From assembly GCF_910591885.1 (NCBI RefSeq), contig NW_025963556.1:1922001-1986000 (forward strand): a stretch of DNA of 64,000 bases, given 5' to 3'. The translations under genes and the position numbers were made by a program. The notes beneath the pieces are model-generated. The model was given only the letters and a program-made list of their open reading frames with translations. It was not told the origin of the DNA and searched no databases. Shown here one piece after another: positions 41,391-56,460 of this stretch. Source of the DNA: Bombus terrestris. Lineage: Eukaryota; Arthropoda; Insecta; Hymenoptera; Apidae. Positions within the stretch are counted from its first letter, which is position 1. Each line of letters opens with the position of its first letter.

Positions 41391-43469
41391 TTCGTTTTAA
41401 CGTACAACGTTATATAGAATTACGATATAACGCACAACGTTATATCGTATTACGTTATAACTTATCATGTCATGTAGTATTACGTTATAACATATGACTT
41501 TATGTAGTATTACGTTATTACGAATAACGTTATATTGTGTAACTTTATAACGTATGACCTTATGTTGTATTACGTTATATCGTATAAAGACATGTAGTAT
41601 TACGTTATAACGTATGACGTCATGTGGTATTACGTTATTACGAATATCGTAATATTGTATTACTTTATGACGTATGACGTCATGTAGTATTACTATATGA
41701 CGTATGACGTCATGTAGTATTACTATATGACGTATGACGTCATGTAGTATTAGGTTATAACGTATGAAGTTATGTATTATTACGATATAACGTATGACGT
41801 TAAGCAGTATTAGGTTATAACGTATGACGTTATGTAGTATTAGGTTATAACGTATGGCGTTATGTAGTATTACGATATAACGTATGACGTTATGCAGTAT
41901 TACGTTATAACGTATGACGTTATGTAGTGTTACGTTATAATGTATGACGTTATGTAGCATTACGGTATTTCGAACAACGTTGTATTGTGTTACTTTATAA
42001 CGTATGACGTTATGTAGTGTTACGTTATAACGTATGACGCCGTGTAGTATTACGTTATAAGTATAACATTATGTAGTATCACGTTATAGCGTATGACGTC
42101 ATGTAGTATTACGTTATTACGAATATCGTAATATTGTGTTACTTTATGACGTATGACGTCATGTAATATTGCTTTATGACGTATGACGTCATGTAGTATT
42201 TCCTTATAACGTATGACGTTATGTAGTATTACGATATAACGTATGACGTTATGCAGTACTACGTTATAACGTATGACTTTATGTAGTGTTACGTTATAAC
42301 GTATGACGTTATGTATTAGTACGATATAACGTATGACGTTATGCAGTATGAGGTTATAACGTATGACGTCATGTAGTTTTGCGTTATAACGTATGACGTC
42401 ATGTAGTATTAGGTTATAACGTATGCCGTCATGTAGTATTACGTTATAACATATGACGTCATGTAGTAATACGATATAACGTACAACGTTATATAGAATT
42501 ACGATATAACGCACAACGTTATGTCGTATTACGTTATAACGTATCATGTCATGTAGTATTACGTTATTACGAATAACGTTATATTGTGTTACCTTATAAC
42601 GTGTGACCTTTTGTTGTATTACGTTATAACGTATAAAGGCATGTAGTATTACGTTGTAACGTATGACGTCATGTAGTATTACTTTATGACGTATGACGTT
42701 ATGTAGTATTATGTTATAACATATGCCGTCATGTAGTATTACGTTATAACATATGACGTCATGTAATATTACGATATAACGTACAGCGTTATATAGAATT
42801 ACGATATAACGCACAACGTTATGTCGTATTACGTTATACCGTATGACGTTATATTGTGTTACTTTATGACGTATGACGTCATGTAGTATTACTTTATGAC
42901 GTATGCCGTCATGTAGTATTACGTTATAACATATGACGTCATGTAGTAATACGATATAACGTACAACGTTATATAGAATTACGATATAACGCACAACGTT
43001 ATGTCGTATTACGTTATAACGTATCATGTCATGTAGTATTACGTTATAACTTATGACGTTATGGAGTATTACGTTATTACGTATGACGTCATGTGGTATT
43101 ACGTTATTACGAATAACGTTATATTGTGTTATTTTATAACGTATGACCTTATGTTGTATTACGTTATAACGTATAAAGGCATGTAGTATTACGTTGTTAC
43201 GTACGGCGTCATGTAGAATTACGTTATAACGTATTCCGTCATGTAGTATTACGTTATAACATATGACGTCATGTAGTATTACGATATAACGTACAACGTT
43301 ATATAGAATTACGATATAACGCACAACGTTATGTCGTATTACGTTATAACTTATCATGTCATGTAGTATTACGTTATAACGTATGACGTTATGTAGTATT
43401 ACGTTATTACGAATAACGTTATATTGTGTAACTTTATAACGTATGACCTTACGTTGTATTACGTTATAA
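41391..43469. repeat. alpha module 6
   Basis: It is the duplicate of alpha 3, with ttatatcgtataaag near 41,576. It has gcagtattacg near 41,894, as in alpha 1, and a private gacgttatgtagtattatg near 42,696 where the others have gtca. Confidence 0.9.
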
Positions 43470-44134
43470 CGTATGACGTCATGTAGTATTACTTTATGAC
43501 GTATGACGTCATGTAGTATTACTTTATGACGTATGACGTCATGTAGTATTACTTTATGACGTATGACGTCATGTAGTATTACTTTATGACGTATGACGTC
43601 ATGTAGTATTTCGTTATAACGTATGACGTTATGCAGTATTACGATATAACGTATGACGTTATGCGGTATTAGGTTATAACTTATGACGTTATGGAGTATT
43701 ACGTTATAACGTATGACGTCATGTGGTATTACGTTATTACGAATAACGTTATATTATGTTACGTCATGTAGTATTACTTTATGACGTATGACGTCATGTA
43801 GTATTACTTTATGACGTATGACGTCATGTAGTATTACTTTATGACGTATGACGTCATGTAGTATTACTTTATGACGTATGACGTCATGTAGTATTACTTT
43901 ATGACGTATGACGTCATGTAGTATTACTTTATGACGTATGACGTCATGTAGTATTACTTTATGACGTATGACGTCATGTAGTATTTCGTTATAACGTATG
44001 ACGTTATGCAGTATTACGATATAACGTATGACGTTATGCAGTATTAGGTTATAACGTATGACGTCATGTAGTATTACTTTATGACGTATGACGTCATGTA
44101 GTATTACTTTATGACGTATGACGTCATGTAGTAT
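43470..44134. repeat. alpha-to-beta linker (665 bp), no gene
   Basis: Standard organisation. The match to the 14.7-kb first copy stops within it at about 43,699, because the first copy switches there to the duplication junction. Confidence 0.85.
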
Positions 44135-44899
44135 TTCGTTTTAACGTACAACGTTATATAGAATTACGATATAACGCACAACGTTATGTCGTATTACGTT
44201 ATAACTTATCATGTCATGTAGTATTACGTTATAACGTATGACGTTATGTAGTATTACGTTATTACGAATAACGTTATATTGTGTAACTTTATAACGTATG
44301 ACCTTATGTTGTATTACGTTATAACGTATAAAGACATGTAGTATTACGTTATAACGTATGACGTCATGTGGTATTACGTTATTACGAATATCGTAATATT
44401 GTATTACTTTATGACGTATGACGTCATGTAGTATTACTATATGACGTATGACGTCATGTAGTATTACTATATGACGTATAACGTCATGTAGTATTAGGTT
44501 ATAACGTATGAAGTTATGTATTATTACGATATAACGTATGACGTTAAGCAGCATTAGGTTATAACGTATGACGTTATGTAGTATTAGGTTATAACGTATG
44601 GCGTTATGTAGTATTACGATATAACGTATGACGTTATGCAGTACTACGTTATAACGTATGACGTTATGTAGTGTTACGTTATAATGTATGACGTTATGTA
44701 GCATTACGGTATTTCGAACAACGTTGTATTGTGTTACTTTATAACGTATGACGTTATGTAGTGTTACGTTATAACGTATGACGCCGTGTAGTATTACGTT
44801 ATAAGTATAACATTATGTAGTATCACGTTATAGCGTATGACGCCATGTGGTATTACGTTATTACGAATAACGTTATATTATGTTACTTTATGACATATG
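44135..44899. repeat. beta module
   Basis: A standard 765-bp beta. Anchor at 44,701. Confidence 0.88.
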
Positions 44900-46983
44900 A
44901 CGTCATGTAGTATTACTTTATGACGTATGACGTCATGTAGTATTACTTTATGACGTATGACGTCATGTAGTATTACTTTATGACGTATGACGTCATGTAG
45001 TATTTCGTTATAACGTATGACGTTATGCAGTATTACGATATAACGTATGACGTTATGCGGTATTAGGTTATAACTTATGACGTTATGGAGTATTACGTTA
45101 TAACGTATGACGTCATGTGGTATTACGTTATTACGAATAACGTTATATTATGTTACGTCATGTAGTATTACTTTATGACGTATGACGTCATGTAGTATTA
45201 CTTTATGACGTATGACGTCATGTAGTATTATTTTATGACGTATGACGTCATGTAGTATTACTTTATGACGTATGACGTCATGTAGTATTACTTTATGACG
45301 TATGACGTCATGTAGTATTACTTTATGACGTATGACGTCATGTAGTATTTCGTTATAACGTATGACGTTATGCAGTATTACGATATAACGTATGACGTTA
45401 TGCGGTATTAGGTTATAACTTATGACGTTATGGAGTATTACGTTATAACGTATGACGTCATGTGGTATTACGTTATTACGAATAACGTTATATTATGTTA
45501 CGTCATGTAGTATTACTTTATGACGTATGACGTCATGTAGTATTACTTTATGACGTATGACGTCATGTAGTATTACTTTATGACGTATGACGTCATGTAG
45601 TATTACTTTATGACGTATGACGTCATGTAGTATTACTTTATGACGTATGACGTCATGTAGTATTACTTTATGACGTATGACGTCATGTAGTATTACTTTA
45701 TGACGTATGACGTCATGTAGTATTTCGTTATAACGTATGACGTTATGCAGTATTACGATATAACGTATGACGTTATGCAGTATTAGGTTATAACGTATGA
45801 CGTCATGTAGTATTACTTTATGACGTATGACGTCATGTAGTATTACTTTATGACGTATGACGTCATGTAGTATTACTTTATGACGTATGACGTCATGTAG
45901 TATTTCGTTATAACGTATGACGTTATGCAGTATTACGATATAACGTATGACGTTATGCGGTATTAGGTGATAACGTATGACGTTATGGAGTATTACGTTA
46001 TAACGTATGACGTCATGTGGTATTACGTTATTACGAATAACGTTATATTATGTTACGTCATGTAGTATTACTTTATGACGTATGACGTCATGTAGTATTA
46101 CTTTATGACGTATGACGTCATGTAGTATTACTTTATGACGTATGACGTCATGCAGTATTACTTTATGACGTATGACGTCATGTAGTATTACTTTATGACG
46201 TATGACGTCATGTAGTATTTCGTGATAACGTATGACGTTATGCAGTATTACGATATAACGTATGACGTTATGCGGTATTAGGTTATAACGTATGACGTTA
46301 TGGAGTATTACGTTATAACGTATGACGTCATGTGGTATTACGTTATTACGAATAACGTTATATTATGTTACGTCATGTAGTATTACTTTATTACGTATGA
46401 CGTCATGTAGTATTTCGTTATAACGTATGACGTTATGCAGTATTACGATATAACGTATGACGTTATGCGGTATTAGGTTATAACGTATGACGTTATGGAG
46501 TATTACGTTATAACGTATGACGTCATGTGGTATTACGTTATTACGAATAACGTTATATTATGTTACGTCATGTAGTATTACTTTATGACGTATGACGTCA
46601 TGTAGTATTACTTTATGACGTATGACGTCATGTAGTATTACTTTATGACTTATGACGTCATGTAGTATTACTTTATGACGTATGACGTCATGTAGTATTA
46701 CTTTATGACGTATGACGTCATGTAGTATTACTTTATGACGTATGACGTCATGTAGTATTTCGTTATAACGTATGACGTTATGCAGTATTACGATATAACG
46801 TATGACGTTATGCGGTATTAGGTTATAACGTATGACGTTATGGAGTATTACGTTATAACGTATGACGTCATGTGGTATTACGTTATTACGAATAACGTTA
46901 TATTATGTTACGTCATGTAGTATTACTTTATGACGTATGACGTCATGTAGTATTACTTTATGAGGTATGACGTCATGTAGTAT
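44900..46983. repeat. long linker with delta-type variants, no gene
   Basis: After C runs and separators like those at 23,489 it carries ggtgataacg (45,967), cgtgataacg (46,221), ctttattacg (46,385) and gacttatg (46,647). These four have the same spacing as at 1.8-2.5 kb. A private gtcatgcag is near 46,148. Confidence 0.87.
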
Positions 46984-49062
46984 TTCGTTTTAACGTACAA
47001 CGTTATATAGAATTACGATATAACGCACAACGTTATATCGTATTACGTTATAACTTATCATGTCATGTAGTATTACGTTATAACATATGACTTTATGTAG
47101 TATTACGTTATTACGAATAACGTTATATTGTGTAACTTTATAACGTATGACCTTATGTTGTATTACGTTATAACGTATAAAGACATGTAGTATTACGTTA
47201 TAACGTATGACGTCATGTGGTATTACGTTATTACGAATATCGTAATATTGTATTACTTTATGACGTATGACGTCATGTAGTATTACTATATGACGTATGA
47301 CGTCATGTAGTATTACTATATGACGTATGACGTCATGTAGTATTAGGTTATAACGTATGAAGTTATGTATTATTACGATATAACGTATGACGTTAAGCAG
47401 TATTAGGTTATAACGTATGACGTTATGTAGTATTAGGTTATAACGTATGGCGTTATGTAGTATTACGATATAACGTATGACGTTATGCAGTACTACGTTA
47501 TAACGTATGACGTTATGTAGTGTTACGTTATAATGTATGACGTTATGTAGCATTACGGTATTTCGAACAACGTTGTATTGTGTTACTTTATAACGTATGG
47601 CGTTATGTAGTGTTACGTTATAACGTATGACGCCGTGTAGTATTACGTTATAAGTATAACATTATGTAGTATCACGTTATAGCGTATGACGTCATGTAGT
47701 ATTACGTTATTACGAATATCGTAATATTGTGTTACTTTATGACGTATGACGTCATGTAATATTGCTTTATGACGTATGACGTCATGTAGTATTTCCTTAT
47801 AACGTATGACGTTATGTAGTATTACGATATAACGTATGACGTTATGCAGTACTACGTTATAACGTATGACTTTATGTAGTGTTACGTTATAACGTATGAC
47901 GTTATGTATTAGTACGATATAACGTATGACGTTATGCAGTATGAGGTTATAACGTATGACGTCATGTAGTTTTGCGTTATAACGTATGACGTCATGTAGT
48001 ATTAGGTTATAACGTATGCCGTCATGTAGTATTACGTTATAACATATGACGTCATGTAGTAATACGATATAACGTACAACGTTATATAGAATTACGATAT
48101 AACGCACAACGTTATGTCGTATTACGTTATAACGTATCATGTCATGTAGTATTACGTTATTACGAATAACGTTATATTGTGTTACCTTATAACGTGTGAC
48201 CTTTTGTTGTATTACGTTATAACGTATAAAGGCATGTAGTATTACGTTGTAACGTATGACGTCATGTAGTATTACTTTATGACGTATGACGTCATGTAGT
48301 ATTATGTTATAACATATGCCGTCATGTAGTATTACGTTATAACATATGACGTCATGTAATATTACGATATAACGTACAGCGTTATATAGAATTACCATAT
48401 AACGCACAACGTTATGTCGTATTACGTTATACCGTATGACGTTATATTGTGTTACTTTATGACGTATGACGTCATGTAGTATTACTTTATGACGTATGCC
48501 GTCATGTAGTATTACGTTATAACATATGACGTCATGTAGTAATACGATATAACGTACAACGTTATATAGAATTACGATATAACGCACAACGTTATGTCGT
48601 ATTACGTTATAACGTATCATGTCATGTAGTATTACGTTATAACTTATGACGTTATGGAGTATTACGTTATTACGTATGACGTCATGTGGTATTACGTTAT
48701 TACGAATAACGTTATATTGTGTTATTTTATAACGTATGACCTTATGTTGTATTACGTTATAACGTATAAAGGCATGTAGTATTACGTTGTTACGTACGGC
48801 GTCATGTAGAATTACGTTATAACGTATTCCGTCATGTAGTATTACGTTATAACATATGACGTCATGTAGTATTACGATATAACGTACAACGTTATATAGA
48901 ATTACGATATAACGCACAACGTTATGTCGTATTACGTTATAACTTATCATGTCATGTAGTATTACGTTATAACGTATGACGTTATGTAGTATTACGTTAT
49001 TACGAATAACGTTATATTGTGTAACTTTATAACGTATGACCTTACGTTGTATTACGTTATAA
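46984..49062. repeat. alpha module 7
   Basis: Standard length. Private variants are gtatggcgttatgtagtg near 47,596 and attaccatat near 48,393. Anchor at 47,550. Confidence 0.9.
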
Positions 49063-51302
49063 CGTATGACGTCATGTAGTATTACTTTATGACGTATGAC
49101 GTCATGTAGTATTACTTTATGACGTATGACGTCATGTAGTATTACTTTATGACGTATGACGTCATGTAGTATTACTTTATGACGTATGACGTCATGTAGT
49201 ATTACTTTATGACGTATGACGTCATGTAGTATTACGTTATAACGTATGACGTTATGCAGTATTACGATATAACGTATGACGTTATGCGGTATTAGGTTAT
49301 AACTTATGACGTTATGGAGTATTACGTTATAACGTATGACGTCATGTGGTATTACGTTATTACGAATAACGTTATATTATGTTACGTCATGTAGTATTAC
49401 TTTATGACGTATGACGTCATGTAGTATTACTTTATGACGTATGACGTCATGTAGTATTACTTTATGACGTATGACGTCATGTAGTATTACTTTATGACGT
49501 ATGACGTCATGTAGTATTACTTTATGACGTATGACGTCATGTAGTATTATTTTATGACGTATGACGTCATGTAGTATTACTTTATGACGTATGACGTCAT
49601 GTAGTATTACTTTATGACGTATGACGTCATGTAGTATTACTTTATGACGTATGACGTCATGTAGTATTTCGTTATAACGTATGACGTTATGCAGTATTAC
49701 GATATAACGTATGACGTTATGCGGTATTAGGTTATAACTTATGACGTTATGGAGTATTACGTTATAACGTATGACGTCATGTGGTATTACGTTATTACGA
49801 ATAACGTTATATTATGTTACGTCATGTAGTATTACTTTATGACGTATGACGTCATGTAGTATTACTTTATGACGTATGACGTCATGTAGTATTACTTTAT
49901 GACGTATGACGTCATGTAGTATTACTTTATGACGTATGACGTCATGTAGTATTACTTTATGACGTATGACGTCATGTAGTATTACTTTATGACGTATGAC
50001 GTCATGTAGTATTACTTTATGACGTATGACGTCATGTAGTATTTCGTTATAACGTATGACGTTATGCAGTATTACGATATAACGTATGACGTTATGCAGT
50101 ATTAGGTTATAACGTATGACGTCATGTAGTATTACTTTATGACGTATGACGTCATGTAGTATTACTTTATGACGTATGACGTCATGTAGTATTACTTTAT
50201 GACGTATGACGTCATGTAGTATTTCGTTATAACGTATGACGTTATGCAGTATTACGATATAACGTATGACGTTATGCGGTATTAGGTGATAACGTATGAC
50301 GTTATGGAGTATTACGTTATAACGTATGACGTCATGTGGTATTACGTTATTACGAATAACGTTATATTATGTTACGTCATGTAGTATTACTTTATGACGT
50401 ATGACGTCATGTAGTATTACTTTATGACGTATGACGTCATGTAGTATTACTTTATGACGTATGACGTCATGTAGTATTACTTTATGACGTATGACGTCAT
50501 GTAGTATTACTTTATGACGTATGACGTCATGTAGTATTTCGTGATAACGTATGACGTTATGCAGTATTACGATATAACGTATGACGTTATGCGGTATTAG
50601 GTTATAACGTATGACGTTATGGAGTATTACGTTATAACGTATGACGTCATGTGGTATTACGTTATTACGAATAACGTTATATTATGTTACGTCATGTAGT
50701 ATTACTTTATTACGTATGACGTCATGTAGTATTTCGTTATAACGTATGACGTTATGCAGTATTACGATATAACGTATGACGTTATGCGGTATTAGGTTAT
50801 AACGTATGACGTTATGGAGTATTACGTTATAACGTATGACGTCATGTGGTATTACGTTATTACGAATAACGTTATATTATGTTACGTCATGTAGTATTAC
50901 TTTATGACGTATGACGTCATGTAGTATTACTTTATGACGTATGACGTCATGTAGTATTACTTTATGACTTATGACGTCATGTAGTATTACTTTATGACGT
51001 ATGACGTCATGTAGTATTACTTTATGACGTATGACGTCATGTAGTATTACTTTATGACGTATGACGTCATGTAGTATTTCGTTATAACGTATGACGTTAT
51101 GCAGTATTAAGATATAACGTATGACGTTATGCGGTATTAGGTTATAACGTATGACGTTATGGAGTATTACGTTATAACGTATGACGTCATGTGGTATTAC
51201 GTTATTACGAATAACGTTATATTATGTTACGTCATGTAGTATTACTTTATGACGTATGACGTCATGTAGTATTACTTTATGAGGTATGACGTCATGTAGT
51301 AT
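49063..51302. repeat. alpha-to-alpha linker with delta-type variants (2,240 bp), no gene
   Basis: No beta module intervenes here. From about 49.8 kb the linker repeats 45.5-46.98 kb at an offset of 4,319 bp, with all four delta variants. A private gtattaagat is near 51,106 and tagtattacgttata replaces tatttcg near 49,230. Confidence 0.87.
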
Positions 51303-53381
51303 TTCGTTTTAACGTACAACGTTATATAGAATTACGATATAACGCACAACGTTATATCGTATTACGTTATAACTTATCATGTCATGTAGTATTACGTTAT
51401 AACATATGACTTTATGTAGTATTACGTTATTACGAATAACGTTATATTGTGTAACTTTATAACGTATGACCTTATGTTGTATTACGTTATAACGTATAAA
51501 GACATGTAGTATTACGTTATAACGTATGACGTCATGTGGTATTACGTTATTACGAATATCGTAATATTGTATTACTTTATGACGTATGACGTCATGTAGT
51601 ATTACTATATGACGTATGACGTCATGTAGTATTACTATATGACGTATGACGTCATGTAGTATTAGGTTATAACGTATGAAGTTATGTATTATTACGATAT
51701 AACGTATGACGTTAAGCAGTATTAGGTTATAACGTATGACGTTATGTAGTATTAGGTTATAACGTATGGCGTTATGTAGTATTACGATATAACGTATGAC
51801 GTTATGCAGTACTACGTTATAACGTATGACGTTATGTAGTGTTACGTTATAATGTATGACGTTATGTAGCATTACGGTATTTCGAACAACGTTGTATTGT
51901 GTTACTTTATAACGTATGACGTTATGTAGTGTTACGTTATAACGTATGACGCCGTGTAGTATTACGTTATAAGTATAACATTATGTAGTATCACGTTATA
52001 GCGTATGACGTCATGTAGTATTACGTTATTACGAATATCGTAATATTGTGTTACTTTATGACGTATGACGTCATGTAATATTGCTTTATGACGTATGACG
52101 TCATGTAGTATTTCCTTATAACGTATGACGTTATGTAGTATTACGATATAACGTATGACGTTATGCAGTACTACGTTATAACGTATGACTTTATGTAGTG
52201 TTACGTTATAACGTATGACGTTATGTATTAGTACGATATAACGTATGACGTTATGCAGTATGAGGTTATAACGTATGACGTCATGTAGTTTTGCGTTATA
52301 ACGTATGACGTCATGTAGTATTAGGTTATAACGTATGCCGTCATGTAGTATTACGTTATAACATATGACGTCATGTAGTAATACGATATAACGTACAACG
52401 TTATATAGAATTACGATATAACGCACAACGTTATGTCGTATTACGTTATAACGTATCATGTCATGTAGTATTACGTTATTACGAATAACGTTATATTGTG
52501 TTACCTTATAACGTGTGACCTTTTGTTGTATTACGTTATAACGTATAAAGGCATGTAGTATTACGTTGTAACGTATGACGTCATGTAGTATTACTTTATG
52601 ACGTATGACGTCATGTAGTATTATGTTATAACATATGCCGTCATGTAGTATTACGTTATAACATATGACGTCATGTAATATTACGATATAACGTACAGCG
52701 TTATATAGAATTACGATATAACGCACAACGTTATGTCGTATTACGTTATACCGTATGACGTTATATTGTGTTACTTTATGACGTATGACGTCATGTAGTA
52801 TTACTTTATGACGTATGCCGTCATGTAGTATTACGTTATAACATATGACGTCATGTAGTAATACGATATAACGTACAACGTTATATAGAATTACGATATA
52901 ACGCACAACGTTATGTCGTATTACGTTATAACGTATCATGTCATGTAGTATTACGTTATAACTTATGACGTTATGGAGTATTACGTTATTACGTATGACG
53001 TCATGTGGTATTACGTTATTACGAATAACGTTATATTGTGTTATTTTATAACGTATGACCTTATGTTGTATTACGTTATAACGTATAAAGGCATGTAGTA
53101 TTACGTTGTTACGTACGGCGTCATGTAGAATTACGTTATAACGTATTCCGTCATGTAGTATTACGTTATAACATATGACGTCATGTAGTATTACGATATA
53201 ACGTACAACGTTATATAGAATTACGATATAACGCACAACGTTATGTCGTATTACGTTATAACTTATCATGTCATGTAGTATTACGTTATAACGTATGACG
53301 TTATGTAGTATTACGTTATTACGAATAACGTTATATTGTGTAACTTTATAACGTATGACCTTACGTTGTATTACGTTATAA
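51303..53381. repeat. alpha module 8
   Basis: I noticed no private change. It starts 4,319 bp after alpha 7. Anchor at 51,869. Confidence 0.9.
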
Positions 53382-54106
53382 CGTATGACGTCATGTAGTA
53401 TTACTTTATGACGTATGACGTCATGTAGTATTACTTTATGACGTATGACGTCATGTAGTATTACTTTATGACGTATGACGTCATGTAGTATTACTTTATG
53501 ACGTATGACGTCATGTAGTATTACTTTATGACGTATGACGTCATGTAGTATTTCGTTATAACGTATGACGTTATGCAGTATTACGATATAACGTATGACG
53601 TTATGCGGTATTAGGTTATAACTTATGACGTTATGGAGTATTACGTTATAACGTATGACGTCATGTGGTATTACGTTATTACGAATAACGTTATATTATG
53701 TTACGTCATGTAGTATTACTTTATGACGTATGACGTCATGTAGTATTACTTTATGACGTATGACGTCATGTAGTATTACTTTATGACGTATGACGTCATG
53801 TAGTATTACTTTATGACGTATGACGTCATGTAGTATTACTTTATGACGTATGACGTCATGTAGTATTACTTTATGACGTATGACGTCATGTAGTATTACT
53901 TTATGACGTATGACGTCATGTAGTATTACTTTATGACGTATGACGTCATGTAGTATTTCGTTATAACGTATGACGTTATGCAGTATTACGATATAACGTA
54001 TGACGTTATGCAGTATTAGGTTATAACGTATGACGTCATGTAGTATTACTTTATGACGTATGACGTCATGTAGTATTACTTTATGACGTATGACGTCATG
54101 TAGTAT
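53382..54106. repeat. alpha-to-beta linker (725 bp), no gene
   Basis: It is the longest of its class, two C units longer than the 665-bp form. The extra units are spread over the first and second C runs. Confidence 0.85.
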
Positions 54107-54871
54107 TTCGTTTTAACGTACAACGTTATATAGAATTACGATATAACGCACAACGTTATGTCGTATTACGTTATAACTTATCATGTCATGTAGTATTACG
54201 TTATAACGTATGACGTTATGTAGTATTACGTTATTACGAATAACGTTATATTGTGTAACTTTATAACGTATGACCTTATGTTGTATTACGTTATAACGTA
54301 TAAAGACATGTAGTATTACGTTATAACGTATGACGTCATGTGGTATTACGTTATTACGAATATCGTAATATTGTATTACTTTATGACGTATGACGTCATG
54401 TAGTATTACTATATGACGTATGACGTCATGTAGTATTACTATATGACGTATAACGTCATGTAGTATTAGGTTATAACGTATGAAGTTATGTATTATTACG
54501 ATATAACGTATGACGTTAAGCAGCATTAGGTTATAACGTATGACGTTATGTAGTATTAGGTTATAACGTATGGCGTTATGTAGTATTACGATATAACGTA
54601 TGACGTTATGCAGTACTACGTTATAACGTATGACGTTATGTAGTGTTACGTTATAATGTATGACGTTATGTAGCATTACGGTATTTCGAACAACGTTGTA
54701 TTGTGTTACTTTATAACGTATGACGTTATGTAGTGTTACGTTATAACGTATGACGCCGTGTAGTATTACGTTATAAGTATAACATTATGTAGTATCACGT
54801 TATAGCGTATGACGCCATGTGGTATTACGTTATTACGAATAACGTTATATTATGTTACTTTATGACATATG
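54107..54871. repeat. beta module
   Basis: A standard 765-bp beta. Anchor at 54,673. Confidence 0.88.
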
Positions 54872-56460
54872 ACGTCATGTAGTATTACTTTATGACGTAT
54901 GACGTCATGTAGTATTACTTTATGACGTATGACGTCATGTAGTATTACTTTATGACGTATGACGTCATGTAGTATTTCGTTATAACGTATGACGTTATGC
55001 AGTATTACGATATAACGTATGACGTTATGCGGTATTAGGTTATAACTTATGACGTTATGGAGTATTACGTTATAACGTATGACGTCATGTGGTATTACGT
55101 TATTACGAATAACGTTATATTATGTTACGTCATGTAGTATTACTTTATGACGTATGACGTCATGTAGTATTACTTTATGACGTATGACGTCATGTAGTAT
55201 TACTTTATGACGTATGACGTCATGTAGTATTTCGTTATAACGTATGACGTTATGCAGTATTAGGTTATAACGTATGACGTCATGTAGTATTACTTTATGA
55301 CGTATGACGTCATGTAGTATTACTTTATGACGTATGACGTCATGTAGTATTACTTTATGACGTATGACGTCATGTAGTATTTCGTTATAACGTATGACGT
55401 TATGCAGTATTACGATATAACGTATGACGTTATGCGGTATTAGGTGATAACGTATGACGTTATGGAGTATTACGTTATAACGTATGACGTCATGTGGTAT
55501 TACGTTATTACGAATAACGTTATATTATGTTACGTCATGTAGTATTACTTTATGACGTATGACGTCATGTAGTATTACTTTATGACGTATGACGTCATGT
55601 AGTATTACTTTATGACGTATGACGTCATGTAGTATTACTTTATGACGTATGACGTCATGTAGTATTACTTTATGACGTATGACGTCATGTAGTATTTCGT
55701 GATAACGTATGACGTTATGCAGTATTACGATATAACGTATGACGTTATGCGGTATTAGGTTATAACGTATGACGTTATGGAGTATTACGTTATAACGTAT
55801 GACGTCATGTGGTATTACGTTATTACGAATAACGTTATATTATGTTACGTCATGTAGTATTACTTTATTACGTATGACGTCATGTAGTATTTCGTTATAA
55901 CGTATGACGTTATGCAGTATTACGATATAACGTATGACGTTATGCGGTATTAGGTTATAACGTATGACGTTATGGAGTATTACGTTATAACGTATGACGT
56001 CATGTGGTATTACGTTATTACGAATAACGTTATATTATGTTACGTCATGTAGTATTACTTTATGACGTATGACGTCATGTAGTATTACTTTATGACGTAT
56101 GACGTCATGTAGTATTACTTTATGACTTATGACGTCATGTAGTATTACTTTATGACGTATGACGTCATGTAGTATTACTTTATGACGTATGACGTCATGT
56201 AGTATTACTTTATGACGTATGACGTCATGTAGTATTTCGTTATAACGTATGACGTTATGCAGTATTACGATATAACGTATGACGTTATGCGGTATTAGGT
56301 TATAACGTATGACGTTATGGAGTATTACGTTATAACGTATGACGTCATGTGGTATTACGTTATTACGAATAACGTTATATTATGTTACGTCATGTAGTAT
56401 TACTTTATGACGTATGACGTCATGTAGTATTACTTTATGAGGTATGACGTCATGTAGTAT
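54872..56460. repeat. linker with delta-type variants (1,589 bp), no gene
   Basis: It carries ggtgataacg (55,444), cgtgataacg (55,698), ctttattacg (55,863) and gacttatg (56,125). A shortened separator near 55,230-55,270 has lost one acgatata monomer compared with 50,041-50,110. Confidence 0.86.

Larger units (their letters stand above)
28991..43699. repeat. 14.7-kb super-repeat, second copy
   Basis: This copy repeats 14,252-28,990 in the same order. It is 30 bp shorter because the linker at 40,822-41,390 has lost one C unit relative to 26,083-26,681. I noticed about ten substitutions, for example near 29,263, 30,815, 32,490, 35,821, 36,778, 37,373 and 39,966. The start junction lies in gagtattac at about 28,986-28,994, where a separator is joined in register to a C run. 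Confidence 0.9.

Noticed and set aside
28991..43699. Assembly duplication as the default explanation for the 14.7-kb repeat
   Set aside because: Not fully excluded, but the copies differ at about ten sites and by one 30-bp unit, which is more than expected from a pure assembly copy. Read evidence would decide.
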